64,000 nt of DNA from Halostagnicola sp. A56 (lineage in GTDB: Archaea; Halobacteriota; Halobacteria; Halobacteriales; Natrialbaceae). Positions 28,547-37,818 of this stretch are shown here, piece by piece. Position numbers and translations under genes: made by a program. The DNA lies in contig NZ_JMIP02000025.1 in the NCBI RefSeq assembly GCF_000691505.1, forward strand, positions 1 through 64,000, written 5' to 3'. The notes beneath the pieces are model-generated. The model had not been told where the DNA came from, made no database searches, and worked only from the letters and a program-made list of their open reading frames with translations. How positions within the stretch are numbered: the first letter of the stretch is position 1; each line of letters opens with the position of its first letter.

Positions 28547-29063
28547 CATAGCTGTACTTCCGAGGACCTGGACAAGATGATCGAACAGCCGCTGAATGAA
28601 CGGTTGGATACGGTTCCAGAACTCCCAGATCGTGCTCAACACAGGCGTCTCATCTGCAAATCCGCAGATGAGACGCCCGAGAACCGACTCGAAACAGTCC
28701 TCAAGTTCTCTGAACTGGAACTTCGTTTTGGCGGTACACACCAGCAGCCCACGCATCATCTGCGAACGAGGATACTTTGGCTCACGACCTGGCCCAGTAT
28801 CCATACACTCATCGAGAACTGACAGGTCAAGCGCCGCGAGGACGCGGCGCTTTGCCGACCGAAGGATGTTTGTGACAGGTACGTCGTCTAGTACATCGGC
28901 TGGTGAAGGCATTTGAGGGGACACACTTCCACCGACAGAATAATCGATAGCCAGCGACGAGTTTGATCAGTCAGCGAATTACCGAACAGGCTCCATACCT
29001 TAGCTAAGGCGTTCTCTGATCGAAAAACAACTACCGAAGCTAAACCTCGGAAGTACAGCTATG
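28547..29063. mobile_element. Miniature IS derivative with 19-bp terminal inverted repeats
   Basis: CATAGCTGTACTTCCGAGG at 28547-28565 is repeated perfectly in inverted form at 29045-29063. Between them is only the first part of a transposase gene (28556-28912, minus). The element is a deletion derivative that could still be moved by a full-length relative. Confidence 0.75.
28556..28912 (-). pseudogene. DDE-type transposase, N-terminal part
   Basis: Starts at ATG 28912, 'MPSPADVLDDVPVTNILRSA'; includes 'PKYPRSQMMRGLLVCTAKTK', typical of the N-terminal domain of IS4/IS5-group transposases. Catalytic Asp residues missing. The 3' end runs into the inverted repeat. Confidence 0.65.
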
Positions 29064-29133
29064 CTGCGGTTCGTGTTATTCGCCGCTGTTTTCGTTTAAC
29101 TCCTTGAGTTCCCGGCGATCGGGTTGTTCGGTG

Positions 29134-29175
29134 TTAACCAACAAAAACTCTCTAGTATTATAAACTGTTGGTTAA
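29134..29175. promoter_or_regulatory. 10-bp inverted repeat, likely operator
   Basis: TTAACCAACA at 29134-29143 and TGTTGGTTAA at 29166-29175, 22 bp apart, with AT-rich TATA-like sequence between. The arrangement suggests an operator over a promoter; the gene it served is not intact here. Confidence 0.5.
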
Positions 29176-29314
29176 TATAACTCATAACTCAAAAGCGGGT
29201 TGCTCCTTGAAGGTGGGCAGTTCACTTACCCCGGCTAATTAGTGAACTATCTAGAAGCCATACCCTTTGGAGTCTCACCAATAGTGAAAATTTCCGGTTA
29301 CAGTTTGGCGGATA

Positions 29315-29648
29315 TTACGTTGTCCTTACCCAGTCTTCATGTGGTTCATAGGCCTCTCCCTTCTGATACAACTTGTCGATTTCATGTTCTACTTTTCCTG
29401 GGTCCATTCCAAGTACCTCTGCTCGGTCTATAACAACCTGCAGTGGAGCACCTTTCTCGTACTCTGTTTCAATCTTTGAAATCAACTGCTTCACGTTCTC
29501 TACTCGATCATAATGTGTATTTGACGTTCCTGATTCAACAAGCTCAATATCTGTTTCTTCTATTTCTGGATCAATACCTATATCTCTAAAACACGAACGA
29601 GCCAGTTTGACGACTCGCTCTGCATTGCTAAGCCGAGCAACCCAATGA
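29315..29648 (-). pseudogene. mcm: MCM replicative helicase, C-terminal end
   Basis: About 110 residues ending at a native stop: 'AERVVKLARSCFRDIGIDPE' is the last helix of the AAA+ part of MCM and 'LQVVIDRAEVLGMDPGKVEH' the C-terminal winged helix. MCM unwinds DNA at forks. The copy is AT-rich compared with chromosomal mcm, so it may be from a plasmid or virus. Joined near 29648 in another frame to a membrane protein piece. Confidence 0.8.
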
Positions 29649-29877
29649 AGGTGACTGAAATAACGGAGTATTGAATGCCAAACTGGTTCCCCTGGATGTA
29701 GTTCCTCATGAAGTGAAAGCTGAGTATAGCGAGGACCCAGCTCACACTTTGGATTTGGCCAGCTCGAGTAACCTCGTTTGAGTCGTGATACGCTTCACGG
29801 AACTGTTGATAGGCAGGGTACCTGCCGGTTCCACGTCTTGAATCGATCCAGCGGAGTATCCAGCCCGTTAGCGTCAT
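29649..29877 (-). pseudogene. Membrane protein, N-terminal piece
   Basis: From ATG 29877, overlapping the upstream stop: 'MTLTGWILRWIDSRRGTGRY', then two spans around 'SVSWVLAILSFHFMRNYI'. Cut by the MCM piece. Unknown family. Confidence 0.5.
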
Positions 29878-30186
29878 CGAGAACGGGCAGTCTCTAGCAG
29901 TTGAAGCACATACTCATGGGTCGTATCGTCGCCTGTGGCGACTTCGATCTTCCCTTCCTCGTAAATGACATTGACCGGGTCGCCCCAAGGCGTTTCGAGA
30001 ATGAAGTCTGCCTCAAGAAGTGAGGATTCGTGAGCCACGTCCTCAAGCCCAATGCCACGCTCCTCGCGTAACTCAGCCAACGGTTTCCGCTGCCCACGAA
30101 AGCGAATAACTACAGAGCCGATCCACGTCGCGTCATCCAACAATTTCCAAATTGCATTCGAAGAGTCGGCGAGATCGCGAAAGCTA
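29874..30186 (-). pseudogene. Unknown soluble protein, C-terminal piece
   Basis: About 100 residues, 'FRGQRKPLAELREERGIGLE' and 'LEADFILETPWGDPVNVIYE'. ATGA overlap with the downstream membrane protein shows a native operon. The 5' end abuts the oxidoreductase piece near 30186. Confidence 0.45.
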
Positions 30187-31083
30187 TACGAACAGAATCT
30201 GGATGCAGTTATCATTTCGACCCCGAATAAATTCCATGAAACAGCAGCTACAGGGGCGCTCACGGCTGGCCACGATGTTCTGCTCGAAAAGCCGCTCGCA
30301 CATAATTTAGAGAGTGCGGAGAACATCGCTGAAGTGGCAAACCGAACAGGTAACATCTGCATGGTTGGATATCATCACCGCTACCGGAACGTCTGTCAGG
30401 TCGCTAAATCCTACGTTGAAGACGGGTATCTGGGTAAAATCACTCATGTCGATGCCCAATTCATTCGACGGCGCGGCGTTCCCGGCCGCGGTACGTGGTA
30501 TACGTCACAGGATATCGCAGGAGGTGGTGCGCTTATCGATGTCGGTGCACACTTGCTCAATTTGCTCTATTTCTGGACTGATTGGCCGACGATCACTGAT
30601 GTGATGGCGACATCCCGCTCGGACTTCGGGCAGCACGACGACTACTCGTACCTCCACATGTGGGGCGAGGACGACCAAGGGAAGATGTACGATGTTGAGG
30701 ATTTTGTCACGGCGTTTTGCGAGTTTGACTCTGGGATGACTGCGAACATTCAGGTCGCGTGGGCAGCCAACATGGAGTCTTCTCACAGTTATCGCATTCA
30801 AGGAACAGAAGCAGGGATGACGGTCGACATTACAAATACTTTGCAAGAAGTTGAGCCAAAAGTCGATCAGCGAAATGATCTCAAACTGTACGAGACGCGG
30901 TCTGGTCGCCGTGATCATTTCGTGAATAGCGAAGTTATCGTATCGTCGAACGATCCATACCGAGACGAGTTGGAAACGTTTCTCGACGCGGTTAGGTCCG
31001 ATAAGCGACCGGAAATGACAAACGTAGAACAAGCGCTTGACGTGCAACGCGCTATTGACCAAATCTATCAAGCGAGCCAATAA
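30187..31083 (+). pseudogene. Gfo/Idh/MocA-family oxidoreductase, 5'-truncated
   Basis: About 298 residues. Contains the conserved 'VIISTPNKFHETAATGALTA' and 'HDVLLEKPLAHNLESAEN' (the EKP motif with catalytic Lys) and 'GGGALIDVGAHLLNLLYF' (the GxxxDxGxHxxD-like active site). The N-terminal Rossmann GxGxxG is lost. The family oxidises sugars or inositols with NAD(P). It lies directly upstream of an IclR-type regulator, which fits a sugar-use operon. The native stop is intact. Confidence 0.85.
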
Positions 31084-31174
31084 CTACTGTTTTAGTACTG
31101 CGTTGATTCCGCACTGAACGAATCCATATCCGGAGGTGGCCATACTTAACTATCCGTGGATACTGATACCGAGT

Positions 31175-31545
31175 ATGCCAGAGGAAACCCCCGGGGGCCG
31201 CGGAAAGACGATCCAATCCGTAGAGTCTGCGCTGGATGTCGTCGAAGTTATTCGCCAGAAGGAGCGGGCGGGTGTCACGGAAATAGCGAACGAGCTCGAT
31301 CGCTCTAAGAGTACTGTCCATCACTACGTGACGACGTTAGTCAAACACGACTATCTCGACAAGGTCGACGGGGAGTATCAACTCAGTCTACGATTTCTCA
31401 CGCTCGGCGGTCAGGTTCGCGAACGCGAGCGGCTGTATCATCTCGGAAAGGACGATGTCGAAGAACTCGCACAGGAAACCGGGGAACAAACCCGGCTCAT
31501 CGTCGAACGCAATGGGTCCGGCATTACGCTCTATGAGTTCTCTGA
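31175..31545 (+). pseudogene. IclR-family regulator, N-terminal two-thirds
   Basis: Start at ATG 31175. HTH 'GVTEIANELDRSKSTVHHYV', wing, and the beginning of the effector domain 'ELAQETGEQTRLIVERNGSG'. Runs in frame into sulfatase sequence at about 31546. It is transcribed after the oxidoreductase. The C-terminal end at 9346-9531 could be its other part, but there is no shared block to prove it. Confidence 0.85.
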
Positions 31546-32068
31546 GAAATCAATAACATATAAATCAGCAATTTCACCGAGTTCACACACAAGAGAAGCA
31601 ATTCCTTCGTTATTGAGCGGATTTTATCCTGATATATTCGCAGCAAACGGATATCGCTACACCAGAGGTACAATTGCGGATCAATTATCAGAATATCGAA
31701 CAGCGGCCTTTCACTCGAACCCGTATGTTTCACGAGCATATGGCTTCGACAGCGGATTTGATACCTTTGAAGACGACTTACTCTTGGGACAAAACCGGCT
31801 CTTGGCACTAGCTCAGACCGCTTTAAACAAATTCTTTTTCAAGAAGGGTGACTTTTACGCACGGGCCGAAGAGATAAATGAACGATCCCTATCCTGGTTG
31901 GACTCTCGGGATGATGATCGTTTTTTCTTATGGAACCACTATATGGATCCTCACGGACCATATAATCCGCCATCAAAGTATAATTACGCGGATCAAGAAC
32001 TATCGAATGATGAAGCACAAACACTTTATCAGAAAACAATTGACCATCCTGAGAAGATTACTGAAACC
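31546..32068 (+). pseudogene. Sulfatase, N-terminal/middle piece
   Basis: About 174 residues with the active-site region 'AISPSSHTREAIPSLLSGFY' (the S/CxxxR nucleophile box, here with Ser and no classical CxPxR), and 'FFLWNHYMDPHGPYNPPSK'. Its last 18 bp are identical to 5343-5360; the C-terminal half is at 4796-5360. Joined in frame on both sides to unrelated proteins. Confidence 0.8.
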
Positions 32069-32326
32069 ATGGAACGATCATCGGCAAGTAGAGACGAACA
32101 ATCAACCGAACTAGTCGTCGAAATCGTCGACACTCTGGAAGCATGTGGTCTCGATCCTGATTCCTACCAGCTGTACGATTACGTCGACATCGAGGCACTC
32201 GAGCAAGTGTGCGCTACCTCGAGTGGGGATCCTGAACTCAGATTCACCATTGAAGGTATTCGGATTGCTGTGACACCGGATACCGTCACTGTTCTACTCG
32301 ATGAATCTAATACTACACCGGAGTAA
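32069..32326 (+). CDS. HalOD1 output-domain protein, possibly complete
   Basis: 85 residues. 'VVEIVDTLEACGLDPDSYQL' followed by 'LRFTIEGIRIAVTPDTVTVL' is the HalOD1 domain, a small haloarchaeal signalling output domain of unknown ligand. An ATG sits exactly at the join (32069), so the domain may still be made as its own protein; otherwise it is the tail of a three-part chimera. Confidence 0.7.
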   Translation: MERSSASRDEQSTELVVEIVDTLEACGLDPDSYQLYDYVDIEALEQVCATSSGDPELRFTIEGIRIAVTPDTVTVLLDESNTTPE

Positions 32327-32489
32327 GTCTTCATCAGTACCCAATCACGCCAGTAGTTCACGCCTATTGTCGCTACCTACAATTGTCCTCCTCAGATTTT
32401 CGAGGAAGTACATACTGTACAGTTGTCTCCTGTCAGAGATAACATAAACGAAACCACTCGAGGGTAATCAATTAGCCTCGAGCGATTAC
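32327..32489. other. Intergenic stretch
   Basis: Contains an imperfect palindrome around CTCGAGG...CCTCGAG at 32456-32482, possibly a terminator shared by converging genes. Confidence 0.35.
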
Positions 32490-32645
32490 TTAGAGGTCAG
32501 GTGAACCAACCTGGCAGCCACACGGCGAGCAGATGTGCTCGGTTGGCCCACGGCTTGTGACTCGAGTAACCGGCGTGTCACACCGTGGACAGCGGGGCAA
32601 AAACGACGGCTCGCGCTCGTCTTCTGTTGGTGGCTGGTCGCTCAT
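32490..32645 (-). CDS. Small CPxCG-type zinc-ribbon protein
   Basis: 51 residues: 'LPRCPRCDTPVTRVTSRGP' then 'HICSPCGCQVGSPDL', two CxxC knuckles that bind one zinc. Such mini-proteins are common in haloarchaea and act as regulators or adaptors. Start at ATG 32645. Confidence 0.75.
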   Translation of the reverse strand: MSDQPPTEDEREPSFLPRCPRCDTPVTRVTSRGPTEHICSPCGCQVGSPDL

Positions 32646-32967
32646 CGACACCCCACTCGCAGTTTCTTGGGTGCACCGGCTAGTTGATAACGGTACGGCC
32701 GTCGTGCGAGATGTTTATATCTCGGTAGAATTAACGCAAACATGGTTTCGAACCCATCGAGGGGTTAGAAACCGCGCCTCGGGTGCTGTCACACCCGGGG
32801 CATTTCAGCGCATGCCCCTTGGCGACTGGTTGAAGCGCAGTTTCCATCTTGATTGTTGTCTGGTAGTCACTTATACTATTGGGATTCCAACCGGTAGAAA
32901 CAGAGCACAACTATCTCCTTCGTACTGACTGCCCCCGATTCTGGCTCCGCTGAAACCCATTCATCGA
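32646..32967. other. Gene-poor stretch
   Basis: No gene. TATA-like element 'GTTTATATC' near 32713 and GC-rich palindromic sequence to about 32850. Confidence 0.35.
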
Positions 32968-33150
32968 CTAGTGGTCTCCGATCTGCAGTTCCTCAATCGC
33001 AGTACACGGTTCCACATCATACTCAATGAGCCGGTCAGCGGCTAACTGCCATGCGTACTCGCTCAACTCGAGATCTGCCTCTTCGAACTGGACGGAAAAC
33101 CGAGTCAACGCCACTGCGATCAGGAGATCATCGTCTCGTTCTCCGGACAT
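32968..33150 (-). CDS. Small acidic protein (about 60 residues)
   Basis: 'MSGERDDDLLIAVALTRFSV' to 'CTAIEELQIGDH', an intact small haloarchaeal gene. A TTTATATA box lies about 23-30 bp before the ATG on the minus strand, so the mRNA is probably leaderless. Function unknown. Confidence 0.6.
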   Translation of the reverse strand: MSGERDDDLLIAVALTRFSVQFEEADLELSEYAWQLAADRLIEYDVEPCTAIEELQIGDH

Positions 33151-33474
33151 AGGGGTGTCTGGCCGTGGCCTCCTATATAAACTGTCGGACGCACGAATCG
33201 AGTCTGAGTGGAATGGAACATGTCTCTGAAAGATGCGTCCGGGAAGAGTGGCGATATGGTGATCATCGGTTTGTTGGCAACAACAGATTCCCTCCATTCT
33301 CCCCCTGTAGTGTATCCTCACCGAGTTAGACAGCGCTACTCAGGTGGAAAGTTGATGACACTGAGTTGTTGCAATAGACTGAGATTATCTGGCAGAAACC
33401 ATCGTTCAGTGATCAGCCCGTCCTCGATACAGGCGAAGAACATTTGATCCACCTCGATCTAGTTTCCGGTAGGT
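33151..33474. other. Promoter of 33150 gene and a C-terminal scrap
   Basis: At 33347-33445 (minus) a frame reads 'MFFACIEDGLITERWFLPDN' to a stop, perhaps the end of an unknown gene. Nothing else seen. Confidence 0.3.
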
Positions 33475-34350
33475 TTGATCCCCGCGAGTTCCCCCTCATG
33501 CAACGTCGAGCTACTGCCGTTCATTGTCAACGAACTCGGAATCATTCGTGAAACCAAAGCTCACCAAAAGCCAACAGTAGAACAACACGAGCCGAAAGAG
33601 GCACAGTTCGTCCGGTCGGCAAGCGAATACAGAACGCAAAATGCCAATTTATCGACGGACAGTAATTCGTTCGTCAAACCAGCGGTTACCGAAGAGTCGA
33701 TCGAACATGCATGGTTTGGAGAGCAGATTCCGCTTGGTGCATCAAAAGCGTCGATAGAAGCGTACAAAAGCCAACTAACCCGTGATTCACTGCGTGAATC
33801 GATCGAAATCCTCATCGTTTGCAATGATGCACGGATGACCGACGAACACGATTTTCTTGACCAAACCTATGGAAACCGTGAAATGCTTCCGTTCGATATC
33901 GACTCTGAATTCGGAGTCAGTTCGGATCGTCTCGCAGAGTTGTTGACCGAAGGCGGGTACGACTTCGTCCACTACATCGGCCATGCTACTGAGGATGGCA
34001 TCAAATGTCTTGACGGCGACCTCGACGTAAGAACGCTCGATTCTGTCGATGTCGGCGTCTTCTTCCTGAACGCTTGTCGCTCTTATGAGCAGGGACTTGC
34101 ACTCACGCAACGCGGTGCATACGGAGGAGTGAGTACGTACAACGACGTTATAAACGAACATGCCGTCGAAACGGGGGAAATGATGGCCCGATTACTCAAT
34201 CGAGGATTTTCGCTTCGAGGTGCACTCGAGATCACCAGAGAGAATTCGACACTCGGCGACGAATATCTTATCGTTGGCGATGGGTCAGTAGACATCGCAC
34301 AAACCGAAGGTGGGGAGATTTGTGCGAACTTTCTTTGGAATTCTCATTAG
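33475..34350 (+). pseudogene. CHAT-domain (caspase-like) protein, C-terminal part
   Basis: 292 codons with the peptidase-like core: catalytic His in 'YDFVHYIGHATEDGIK' and Cys in 'VGVFFLNACRSYEQGLALTQ', the HxG/ACRS pattern of clan CD CHAT peptidases. It ends with 'YLIVGDGSVDIAQTEGGEIC'. The N-terminal half is probably the fragment at 16324-17048. Large haloarchaeal CHAT proteins are of unknown role; CHAT proteases elsewhere cut partner proteins in defence pathways. Confidence 0.75.
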
Positions 34351-34499
34351 TCTTCTTATAGTTTCCACTTTCTTATAGAGATGTGGGTGTCAGTTACAAC
34401 CTGCTCAAACGACCCGTCGATGTCAAGTCGCTCGAGTCAGTTCTAGATCGTTCGTCGCTAAACATCGTACCACTCGTCTGGTTCTGTCTACGTGACACC
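34351..34499. other. Stretch without a recognisable gene
   Basis: No gene seen; ends at a transposase scrap. Confidence 0.3.
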
Positions 34500-34590
34500 G
34501 GTTTTGTACGCTATTGTCGCTAATAGCCGTTGTATCTGCTTCTTTACGTCTGCATTGTCAAGAGCATCTTGCAAGTAGTGTCAGCCTTTG
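34500..34590 (-). mobile_element. IS630-type transposase, N-terminal scrap
   Basis: Reads 'DNADVKKQIQRLLATIAYKT', the start of haloarchaeal IS630 transposases. A related, also broken copy lies at 35560-36047. Confidence 0.6.
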
Positions 34591-34699
34591 ACACCTCCCT
34601 TCTTCATCCATACGTGGGGACTTGCCAGACTTTCATCCTATAAGCGCCCTCTAAACAATTAACTTCGAACAGATTCGAATATCTATGCACAATTCTGTC

Positions 34700-34987
34700 A
34701 ACGGAAGAAGAACGCTCTGGGATCCAGAACTCTTCGTGGAGGTCACGGTCGTCTCTGGCTGTTTCGACCGGGATCCCGAGTTCCTCGGCGACTTCCTCGG
34801 TTTCCTCCTCGAACCGATCGTTAGCCCGCTTGAGGAACAACAACCCGAAAATGTAGTTCTTGTAGTCCGCCGAGTCGATGCTTCCACGGAGTTTGTCCGC
34901 AGCCGCCCACAGGTGCTTTTCGAGAGTAGGAAGTGTGAGTAGATTCGGTTCCGTGCCAGGTAGCGTCGCCTGGTCCTTTTCAGCCAT
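34700..34987 (-). pseudogene. hsdM: Type I restriction-modification HsdM, N-terminal piece
   Basis: From ATG 34987, about 93 residues: 'LEKHLWAAADKLRGSIDSAD' and 'YKNYIFGLLFLKRANDRFEE', the N-terminal HsdM helical domain. HsdM methylates adenine in the target of a type I system. The SAM-binding and NPPY parts are missing. A C-terminal HsdR scrap is at 48265-48440. The frame continues into foreign sequence to 34604. Confidence 0.85.
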
Positions 34988-35085
34988 GACTCAAGCAAGA
35001 GTTCCGCTCATAATAATAGCACCGTCCTGATGATCGACGTACCGTATTCGCTTCCATCGTTTAGCCGCTTAGCGATTGCGTAGAA

Positions 35086-35304
35086 GTGTTCTGTCGACTT
35101 CTAACCGAAGATCGAACACAGTACAGACCGGTAGAATTCAACGTAGGTTTCATCCGGGACGAATTATGTTCTGAGCCAGTGACTATTGGCTGGCCCATAG
35201 GACACATCAGCAGATTACAGAATATAAGCCAGAAGAATGGTCTCAAATATGTAATTGATAAAACCTATCCAAGTGATGTTTCAGTTATGATTATAAACTG
35301 GTGA
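35086..35304 (+). pseudogene. Unknown protein, C-terminal piece
   Basis: About 70 residues, 'FNVGFIRDELCSEPVTIGWP', ending 'DKTYPSDVSVMIINW'. A native-looking stop; no start or family. Confidence 0.4.
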
Positions 35305-35559
35305 ACAAGGACGCTATATTTCCCACTCTAATATCGTTGGACGTTACGCAGTGTTTTGTCTCTGTCGAGAAACTGTAAGATGCCCTTGGCGATATGGAGG
35401 GGGGTGAATATGACACAGTATCCACTATAGTATACATTAGAAATAACCACTCAATTTTGAATGATAGTGGTCGCTATTATCAGTTCAGTGAACTATTCAA
35501 AGAATCGATTTCTGGGAGCTGTTTACAGTTGTCACCAGTACTCCTCAACGGGATTTAGG
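35305..35559. other. Intergenic stretch
   Basis: AT-rich, nothing coding seen. Confidence 0.35.
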
Positions 35560-36047
35560 CCAGAAGGCTTTGGTGAATCGCCATACTGCAGTAGGTCTGA
35601 GCGGTTTTAGAGGACCTGTGGCAGTGTCCGATTTATCCGCTATCATTGATTCCTTCGGGTTGTGGCTAAATCGTCCCAAAATACACCACAAGTCACCGGA
35701 TCTCACCCCGGAAGTCGACGCCATCTAGTGGTTCACCAAAGCCGGCCAGAAGAGTATGCGGGTAGCGTGACGGCCGACGCTTAGAAGTACGGCGCTCCAT
35801 CTAGCACAACGATCACCTCATCTTCGAACTCGGTGATCGCGCCCAAGAGACACGTTCAGTCGCGTTGTCCGGACAGTTCGATGGCCGGCCGCATTCCTAG
35901 CGAAAACCACGCGGAACGCGGCTCAGTCTGGACTGGTTTCTATTGCTGCTATTGTCGTTATGTCGGCTTCTTCCATCTACATTGTCGAGAGTATCTTGTA
36001 ATTCCTTGACGGCGATATCGTCGAGATCATCCACTAACTCCTGCAAC
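35560..36047 (-). mobile_element. IS630-family element remnant
   Basis: On the minus strand the N-terminal block 'QELVDDLDDIAVKELQDTLD' and, further on, catalytic-domain pieces such as 'VIVVLDGAPYF' are visible in shifting frames with an internal deletion. It is an old, decayed IS630/Tc1-mariner-like copy. Confidence 0.55.
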
Positions 36048-36575
36048 TATTTTGGGCAAAAAAAACACCATTACCGACTTCCCGACTGGAAAGACGAGTT
36101 CCCTGTCTTCTCGGAAGTCAACTCGAAGGCTCTGCAACGAACCATCACACGGTTCTACCAGAACCTCGACAGTCTCTCCGGGCAGAAACAGAACGGGAAC
36201 AAGGTGGGGAAGCTCAAGTGGAAGTCACCGAGGGAGTTCAAGAGTATGACATACTCGCAGTCCGGCTTCGAACTCAAAAACACGAGTGGCCGACACGCGA
36301 TACTCTGGCTCTCCAAAATCGGTGACATCAAAATCCGCTCCCACCGCGAGATCCCTGACGAAGCGGACATCAAAGAAGTCACGGTCAAAAAAGAGACGAC
36401 CGGTGACTGGTTCGTCTCGTTCGGTCTCGAAACCGACGATGCTGACTTACCCGAGAAACCTGCACTGGACAAGTTAGATTCAAGCAATAGCGTGGGTATC
36501 GACCTCGGAATCCTCACCTACGTCCACACCAGCGACGGCAAGACGGTGGACTGGCTCGACCTCGAAGACGAGTAA
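36048..36575 (+). pseudogene. tnpB: TnpB (IS200/IS605-type, OMEGA nuclease relative), middle fragment
   Basis: About 170 residues: 'PVFSEVNSKALQRTITRFYQ', 'LKWKSPREFKSMTYSQSGFE', and the first RuvC motif '[18 protein letters not shown]' with its catalytic Asp. Stops at 'LDLEDE', so the later RuvC Glu/Asp motifs and the zinc ribbon are lost. TnpB proteins are RNA-guided nucleases that keep IS605 elements in place. No TnpA or end structure found nearby. Confidence 0.8.
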
Positions 36576-36993
36576 CCCTGTTGAGAACGATGCTGGTGTT
36601 TGATTGGCGGATATCTGGGTCTGTGATCAGCGTTTTAATCTGGTCGTTCATATCATCTGTATCGTGGAATTTGCCGATCGCCACGATATCGTAATCACCC
36701 GTGACTTCGTAGACTGAGACGATTTGGTCATGATCTTGAATGGTCTCGGTGATTCCGGTGAGGGCGCTTCCTTTGACTTTCAACTGCATGATCGCTGTGA
36801 CATCATACCCAACCTTATTGTAGTCAATTTTTGGTGTGTAGCCGTCGATCACACCAGATTCTTCCAGTTCGGAAAGATGGTTAGATACTGTGGTGACGGA
36901 AACATCCATCTCTTCGGCGAGACTACGAAGGCTTGCTCGTCCATTATTGAGGAGGCAGTTCACCAGTTCGGTATCGAGATTGTTGTATGCCAT
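36576..36993 (-). pseudogene. Lrp/AsnC-family regulator, last residues replaced
   Basis: Start at ATG 36993. HTH '[21 protein letters not shown]', then the RAM domain '[19 protein letters not shown]'. About 140 residues are native, up to '[11 protein letters not shown]'; then the frame runs into antisense tnpB sequence. Lrp-type proteins sense amino acids; the RAM domain is nearly complete, so some function is possible. Confidence 0.8.
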
Positions 36994-37081
36994 TGTGTAC
37001 CTGGTGCCAATCAGAGTACTATATGCTTCCGGAACGCAGACCTTGCGAGGGGATTCTTCGATGAATGTGTTCGAAAAAGTG

Positions 37082-37150
37082 TAGAACGTTGAGGGTGAAG
37101 AGCAGCCTCAAGCTTTCATCTGGCTTGAGCCCGCTGATGAGTTGGAAGTG
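37082..37150 (+). pseudogene. Unknown C-terminal scrap
   Basis: '[20 protein letters not shown]' followed by a stop. Looks like a real protein end; family not certain. Confidence 0.3.
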
Positions 37151-37176
37151 TTGGTTTGATAGTGGTTCGCTGGAGA

Positions 37177-37818
37177 GAAGTTATCACCCTTCGGGATCCG
37201 GATGGTGAGATAATCAATCAAGATAGTCTCGGGGATGACGATACCGAGGTCGCATTTGAGATCCTCGGCAGATATGAAGACGATATCGCCACTGGCGAGT
37301 ACAAACTCGTTGCCCTCGAGAGTCGCGAAAGCGACGACCCGATCGACTCGACGACGATCACGCTTGATGCAGAGTGCACAATCACCGACGTGCTCTGGGC
37401 GGCCGAGAACCCGGATATGGACTGGGACAAGAATTCGCCAGTCTGGGATGAATACGCCGCAGTTGTTATAAAGAACGAGGGAACGATTCCCTCCTTACTC
37501 ACTGAACTTCGGTGGAAAGGTGCACCAGCCGCCAAGTTAGGCCGCGACGATACAGTCTCGTATCACCATGAGACGCGGTTACCGCCCGGAGAGACGACTG
37601 CTTATTCGTTTGGCCAAATCTACCAGACGAGTGGTGCGGGAGGGTCGCTAGACTGCAGCGAATTAGGCACAGAACCGATGACAGTGACAGCTGTCGTCCA
37701 GGTAGGACCAGATCCGTCGTATACTCAGCAAATCGAATACGGTGGTGACCAGTCGTGTGACCTTACGATTGTGGAGGGCAGTCCAACTGACTCGGATTCT
37801 ACTGGCGGTGAGAACTAA
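37177..37818 (+). pseudogene. Conjugation-cluster lipoprotein, C-terminal piece
   Basis: The first 98 bp (37177-37274) are identical, inverted, to 62594-62691, the end of the lipoprotein N-terminal piece; frames agree. The piece adds about 180 residues of a beta-rich ectodomain ('DITDVLWAAENPDMDW'-like core, two Cys pairs) and ends in an overlap-free stop one base before the next gene. The rebuilt protein would be about 290 residues. As an exported protein just before the VirB6-like gene it may belong to the cell-surface part of the transfer channel. Confidence 0.75.

Noticed and set aside
32740..32860. CRISPR-like repeat (sequence ending GGTTGAAGC, similar to haloarchaeal repeats)
   Set aside because: Only one imperfect copy; no second repeat at spacer distance and no cas genes in the window.
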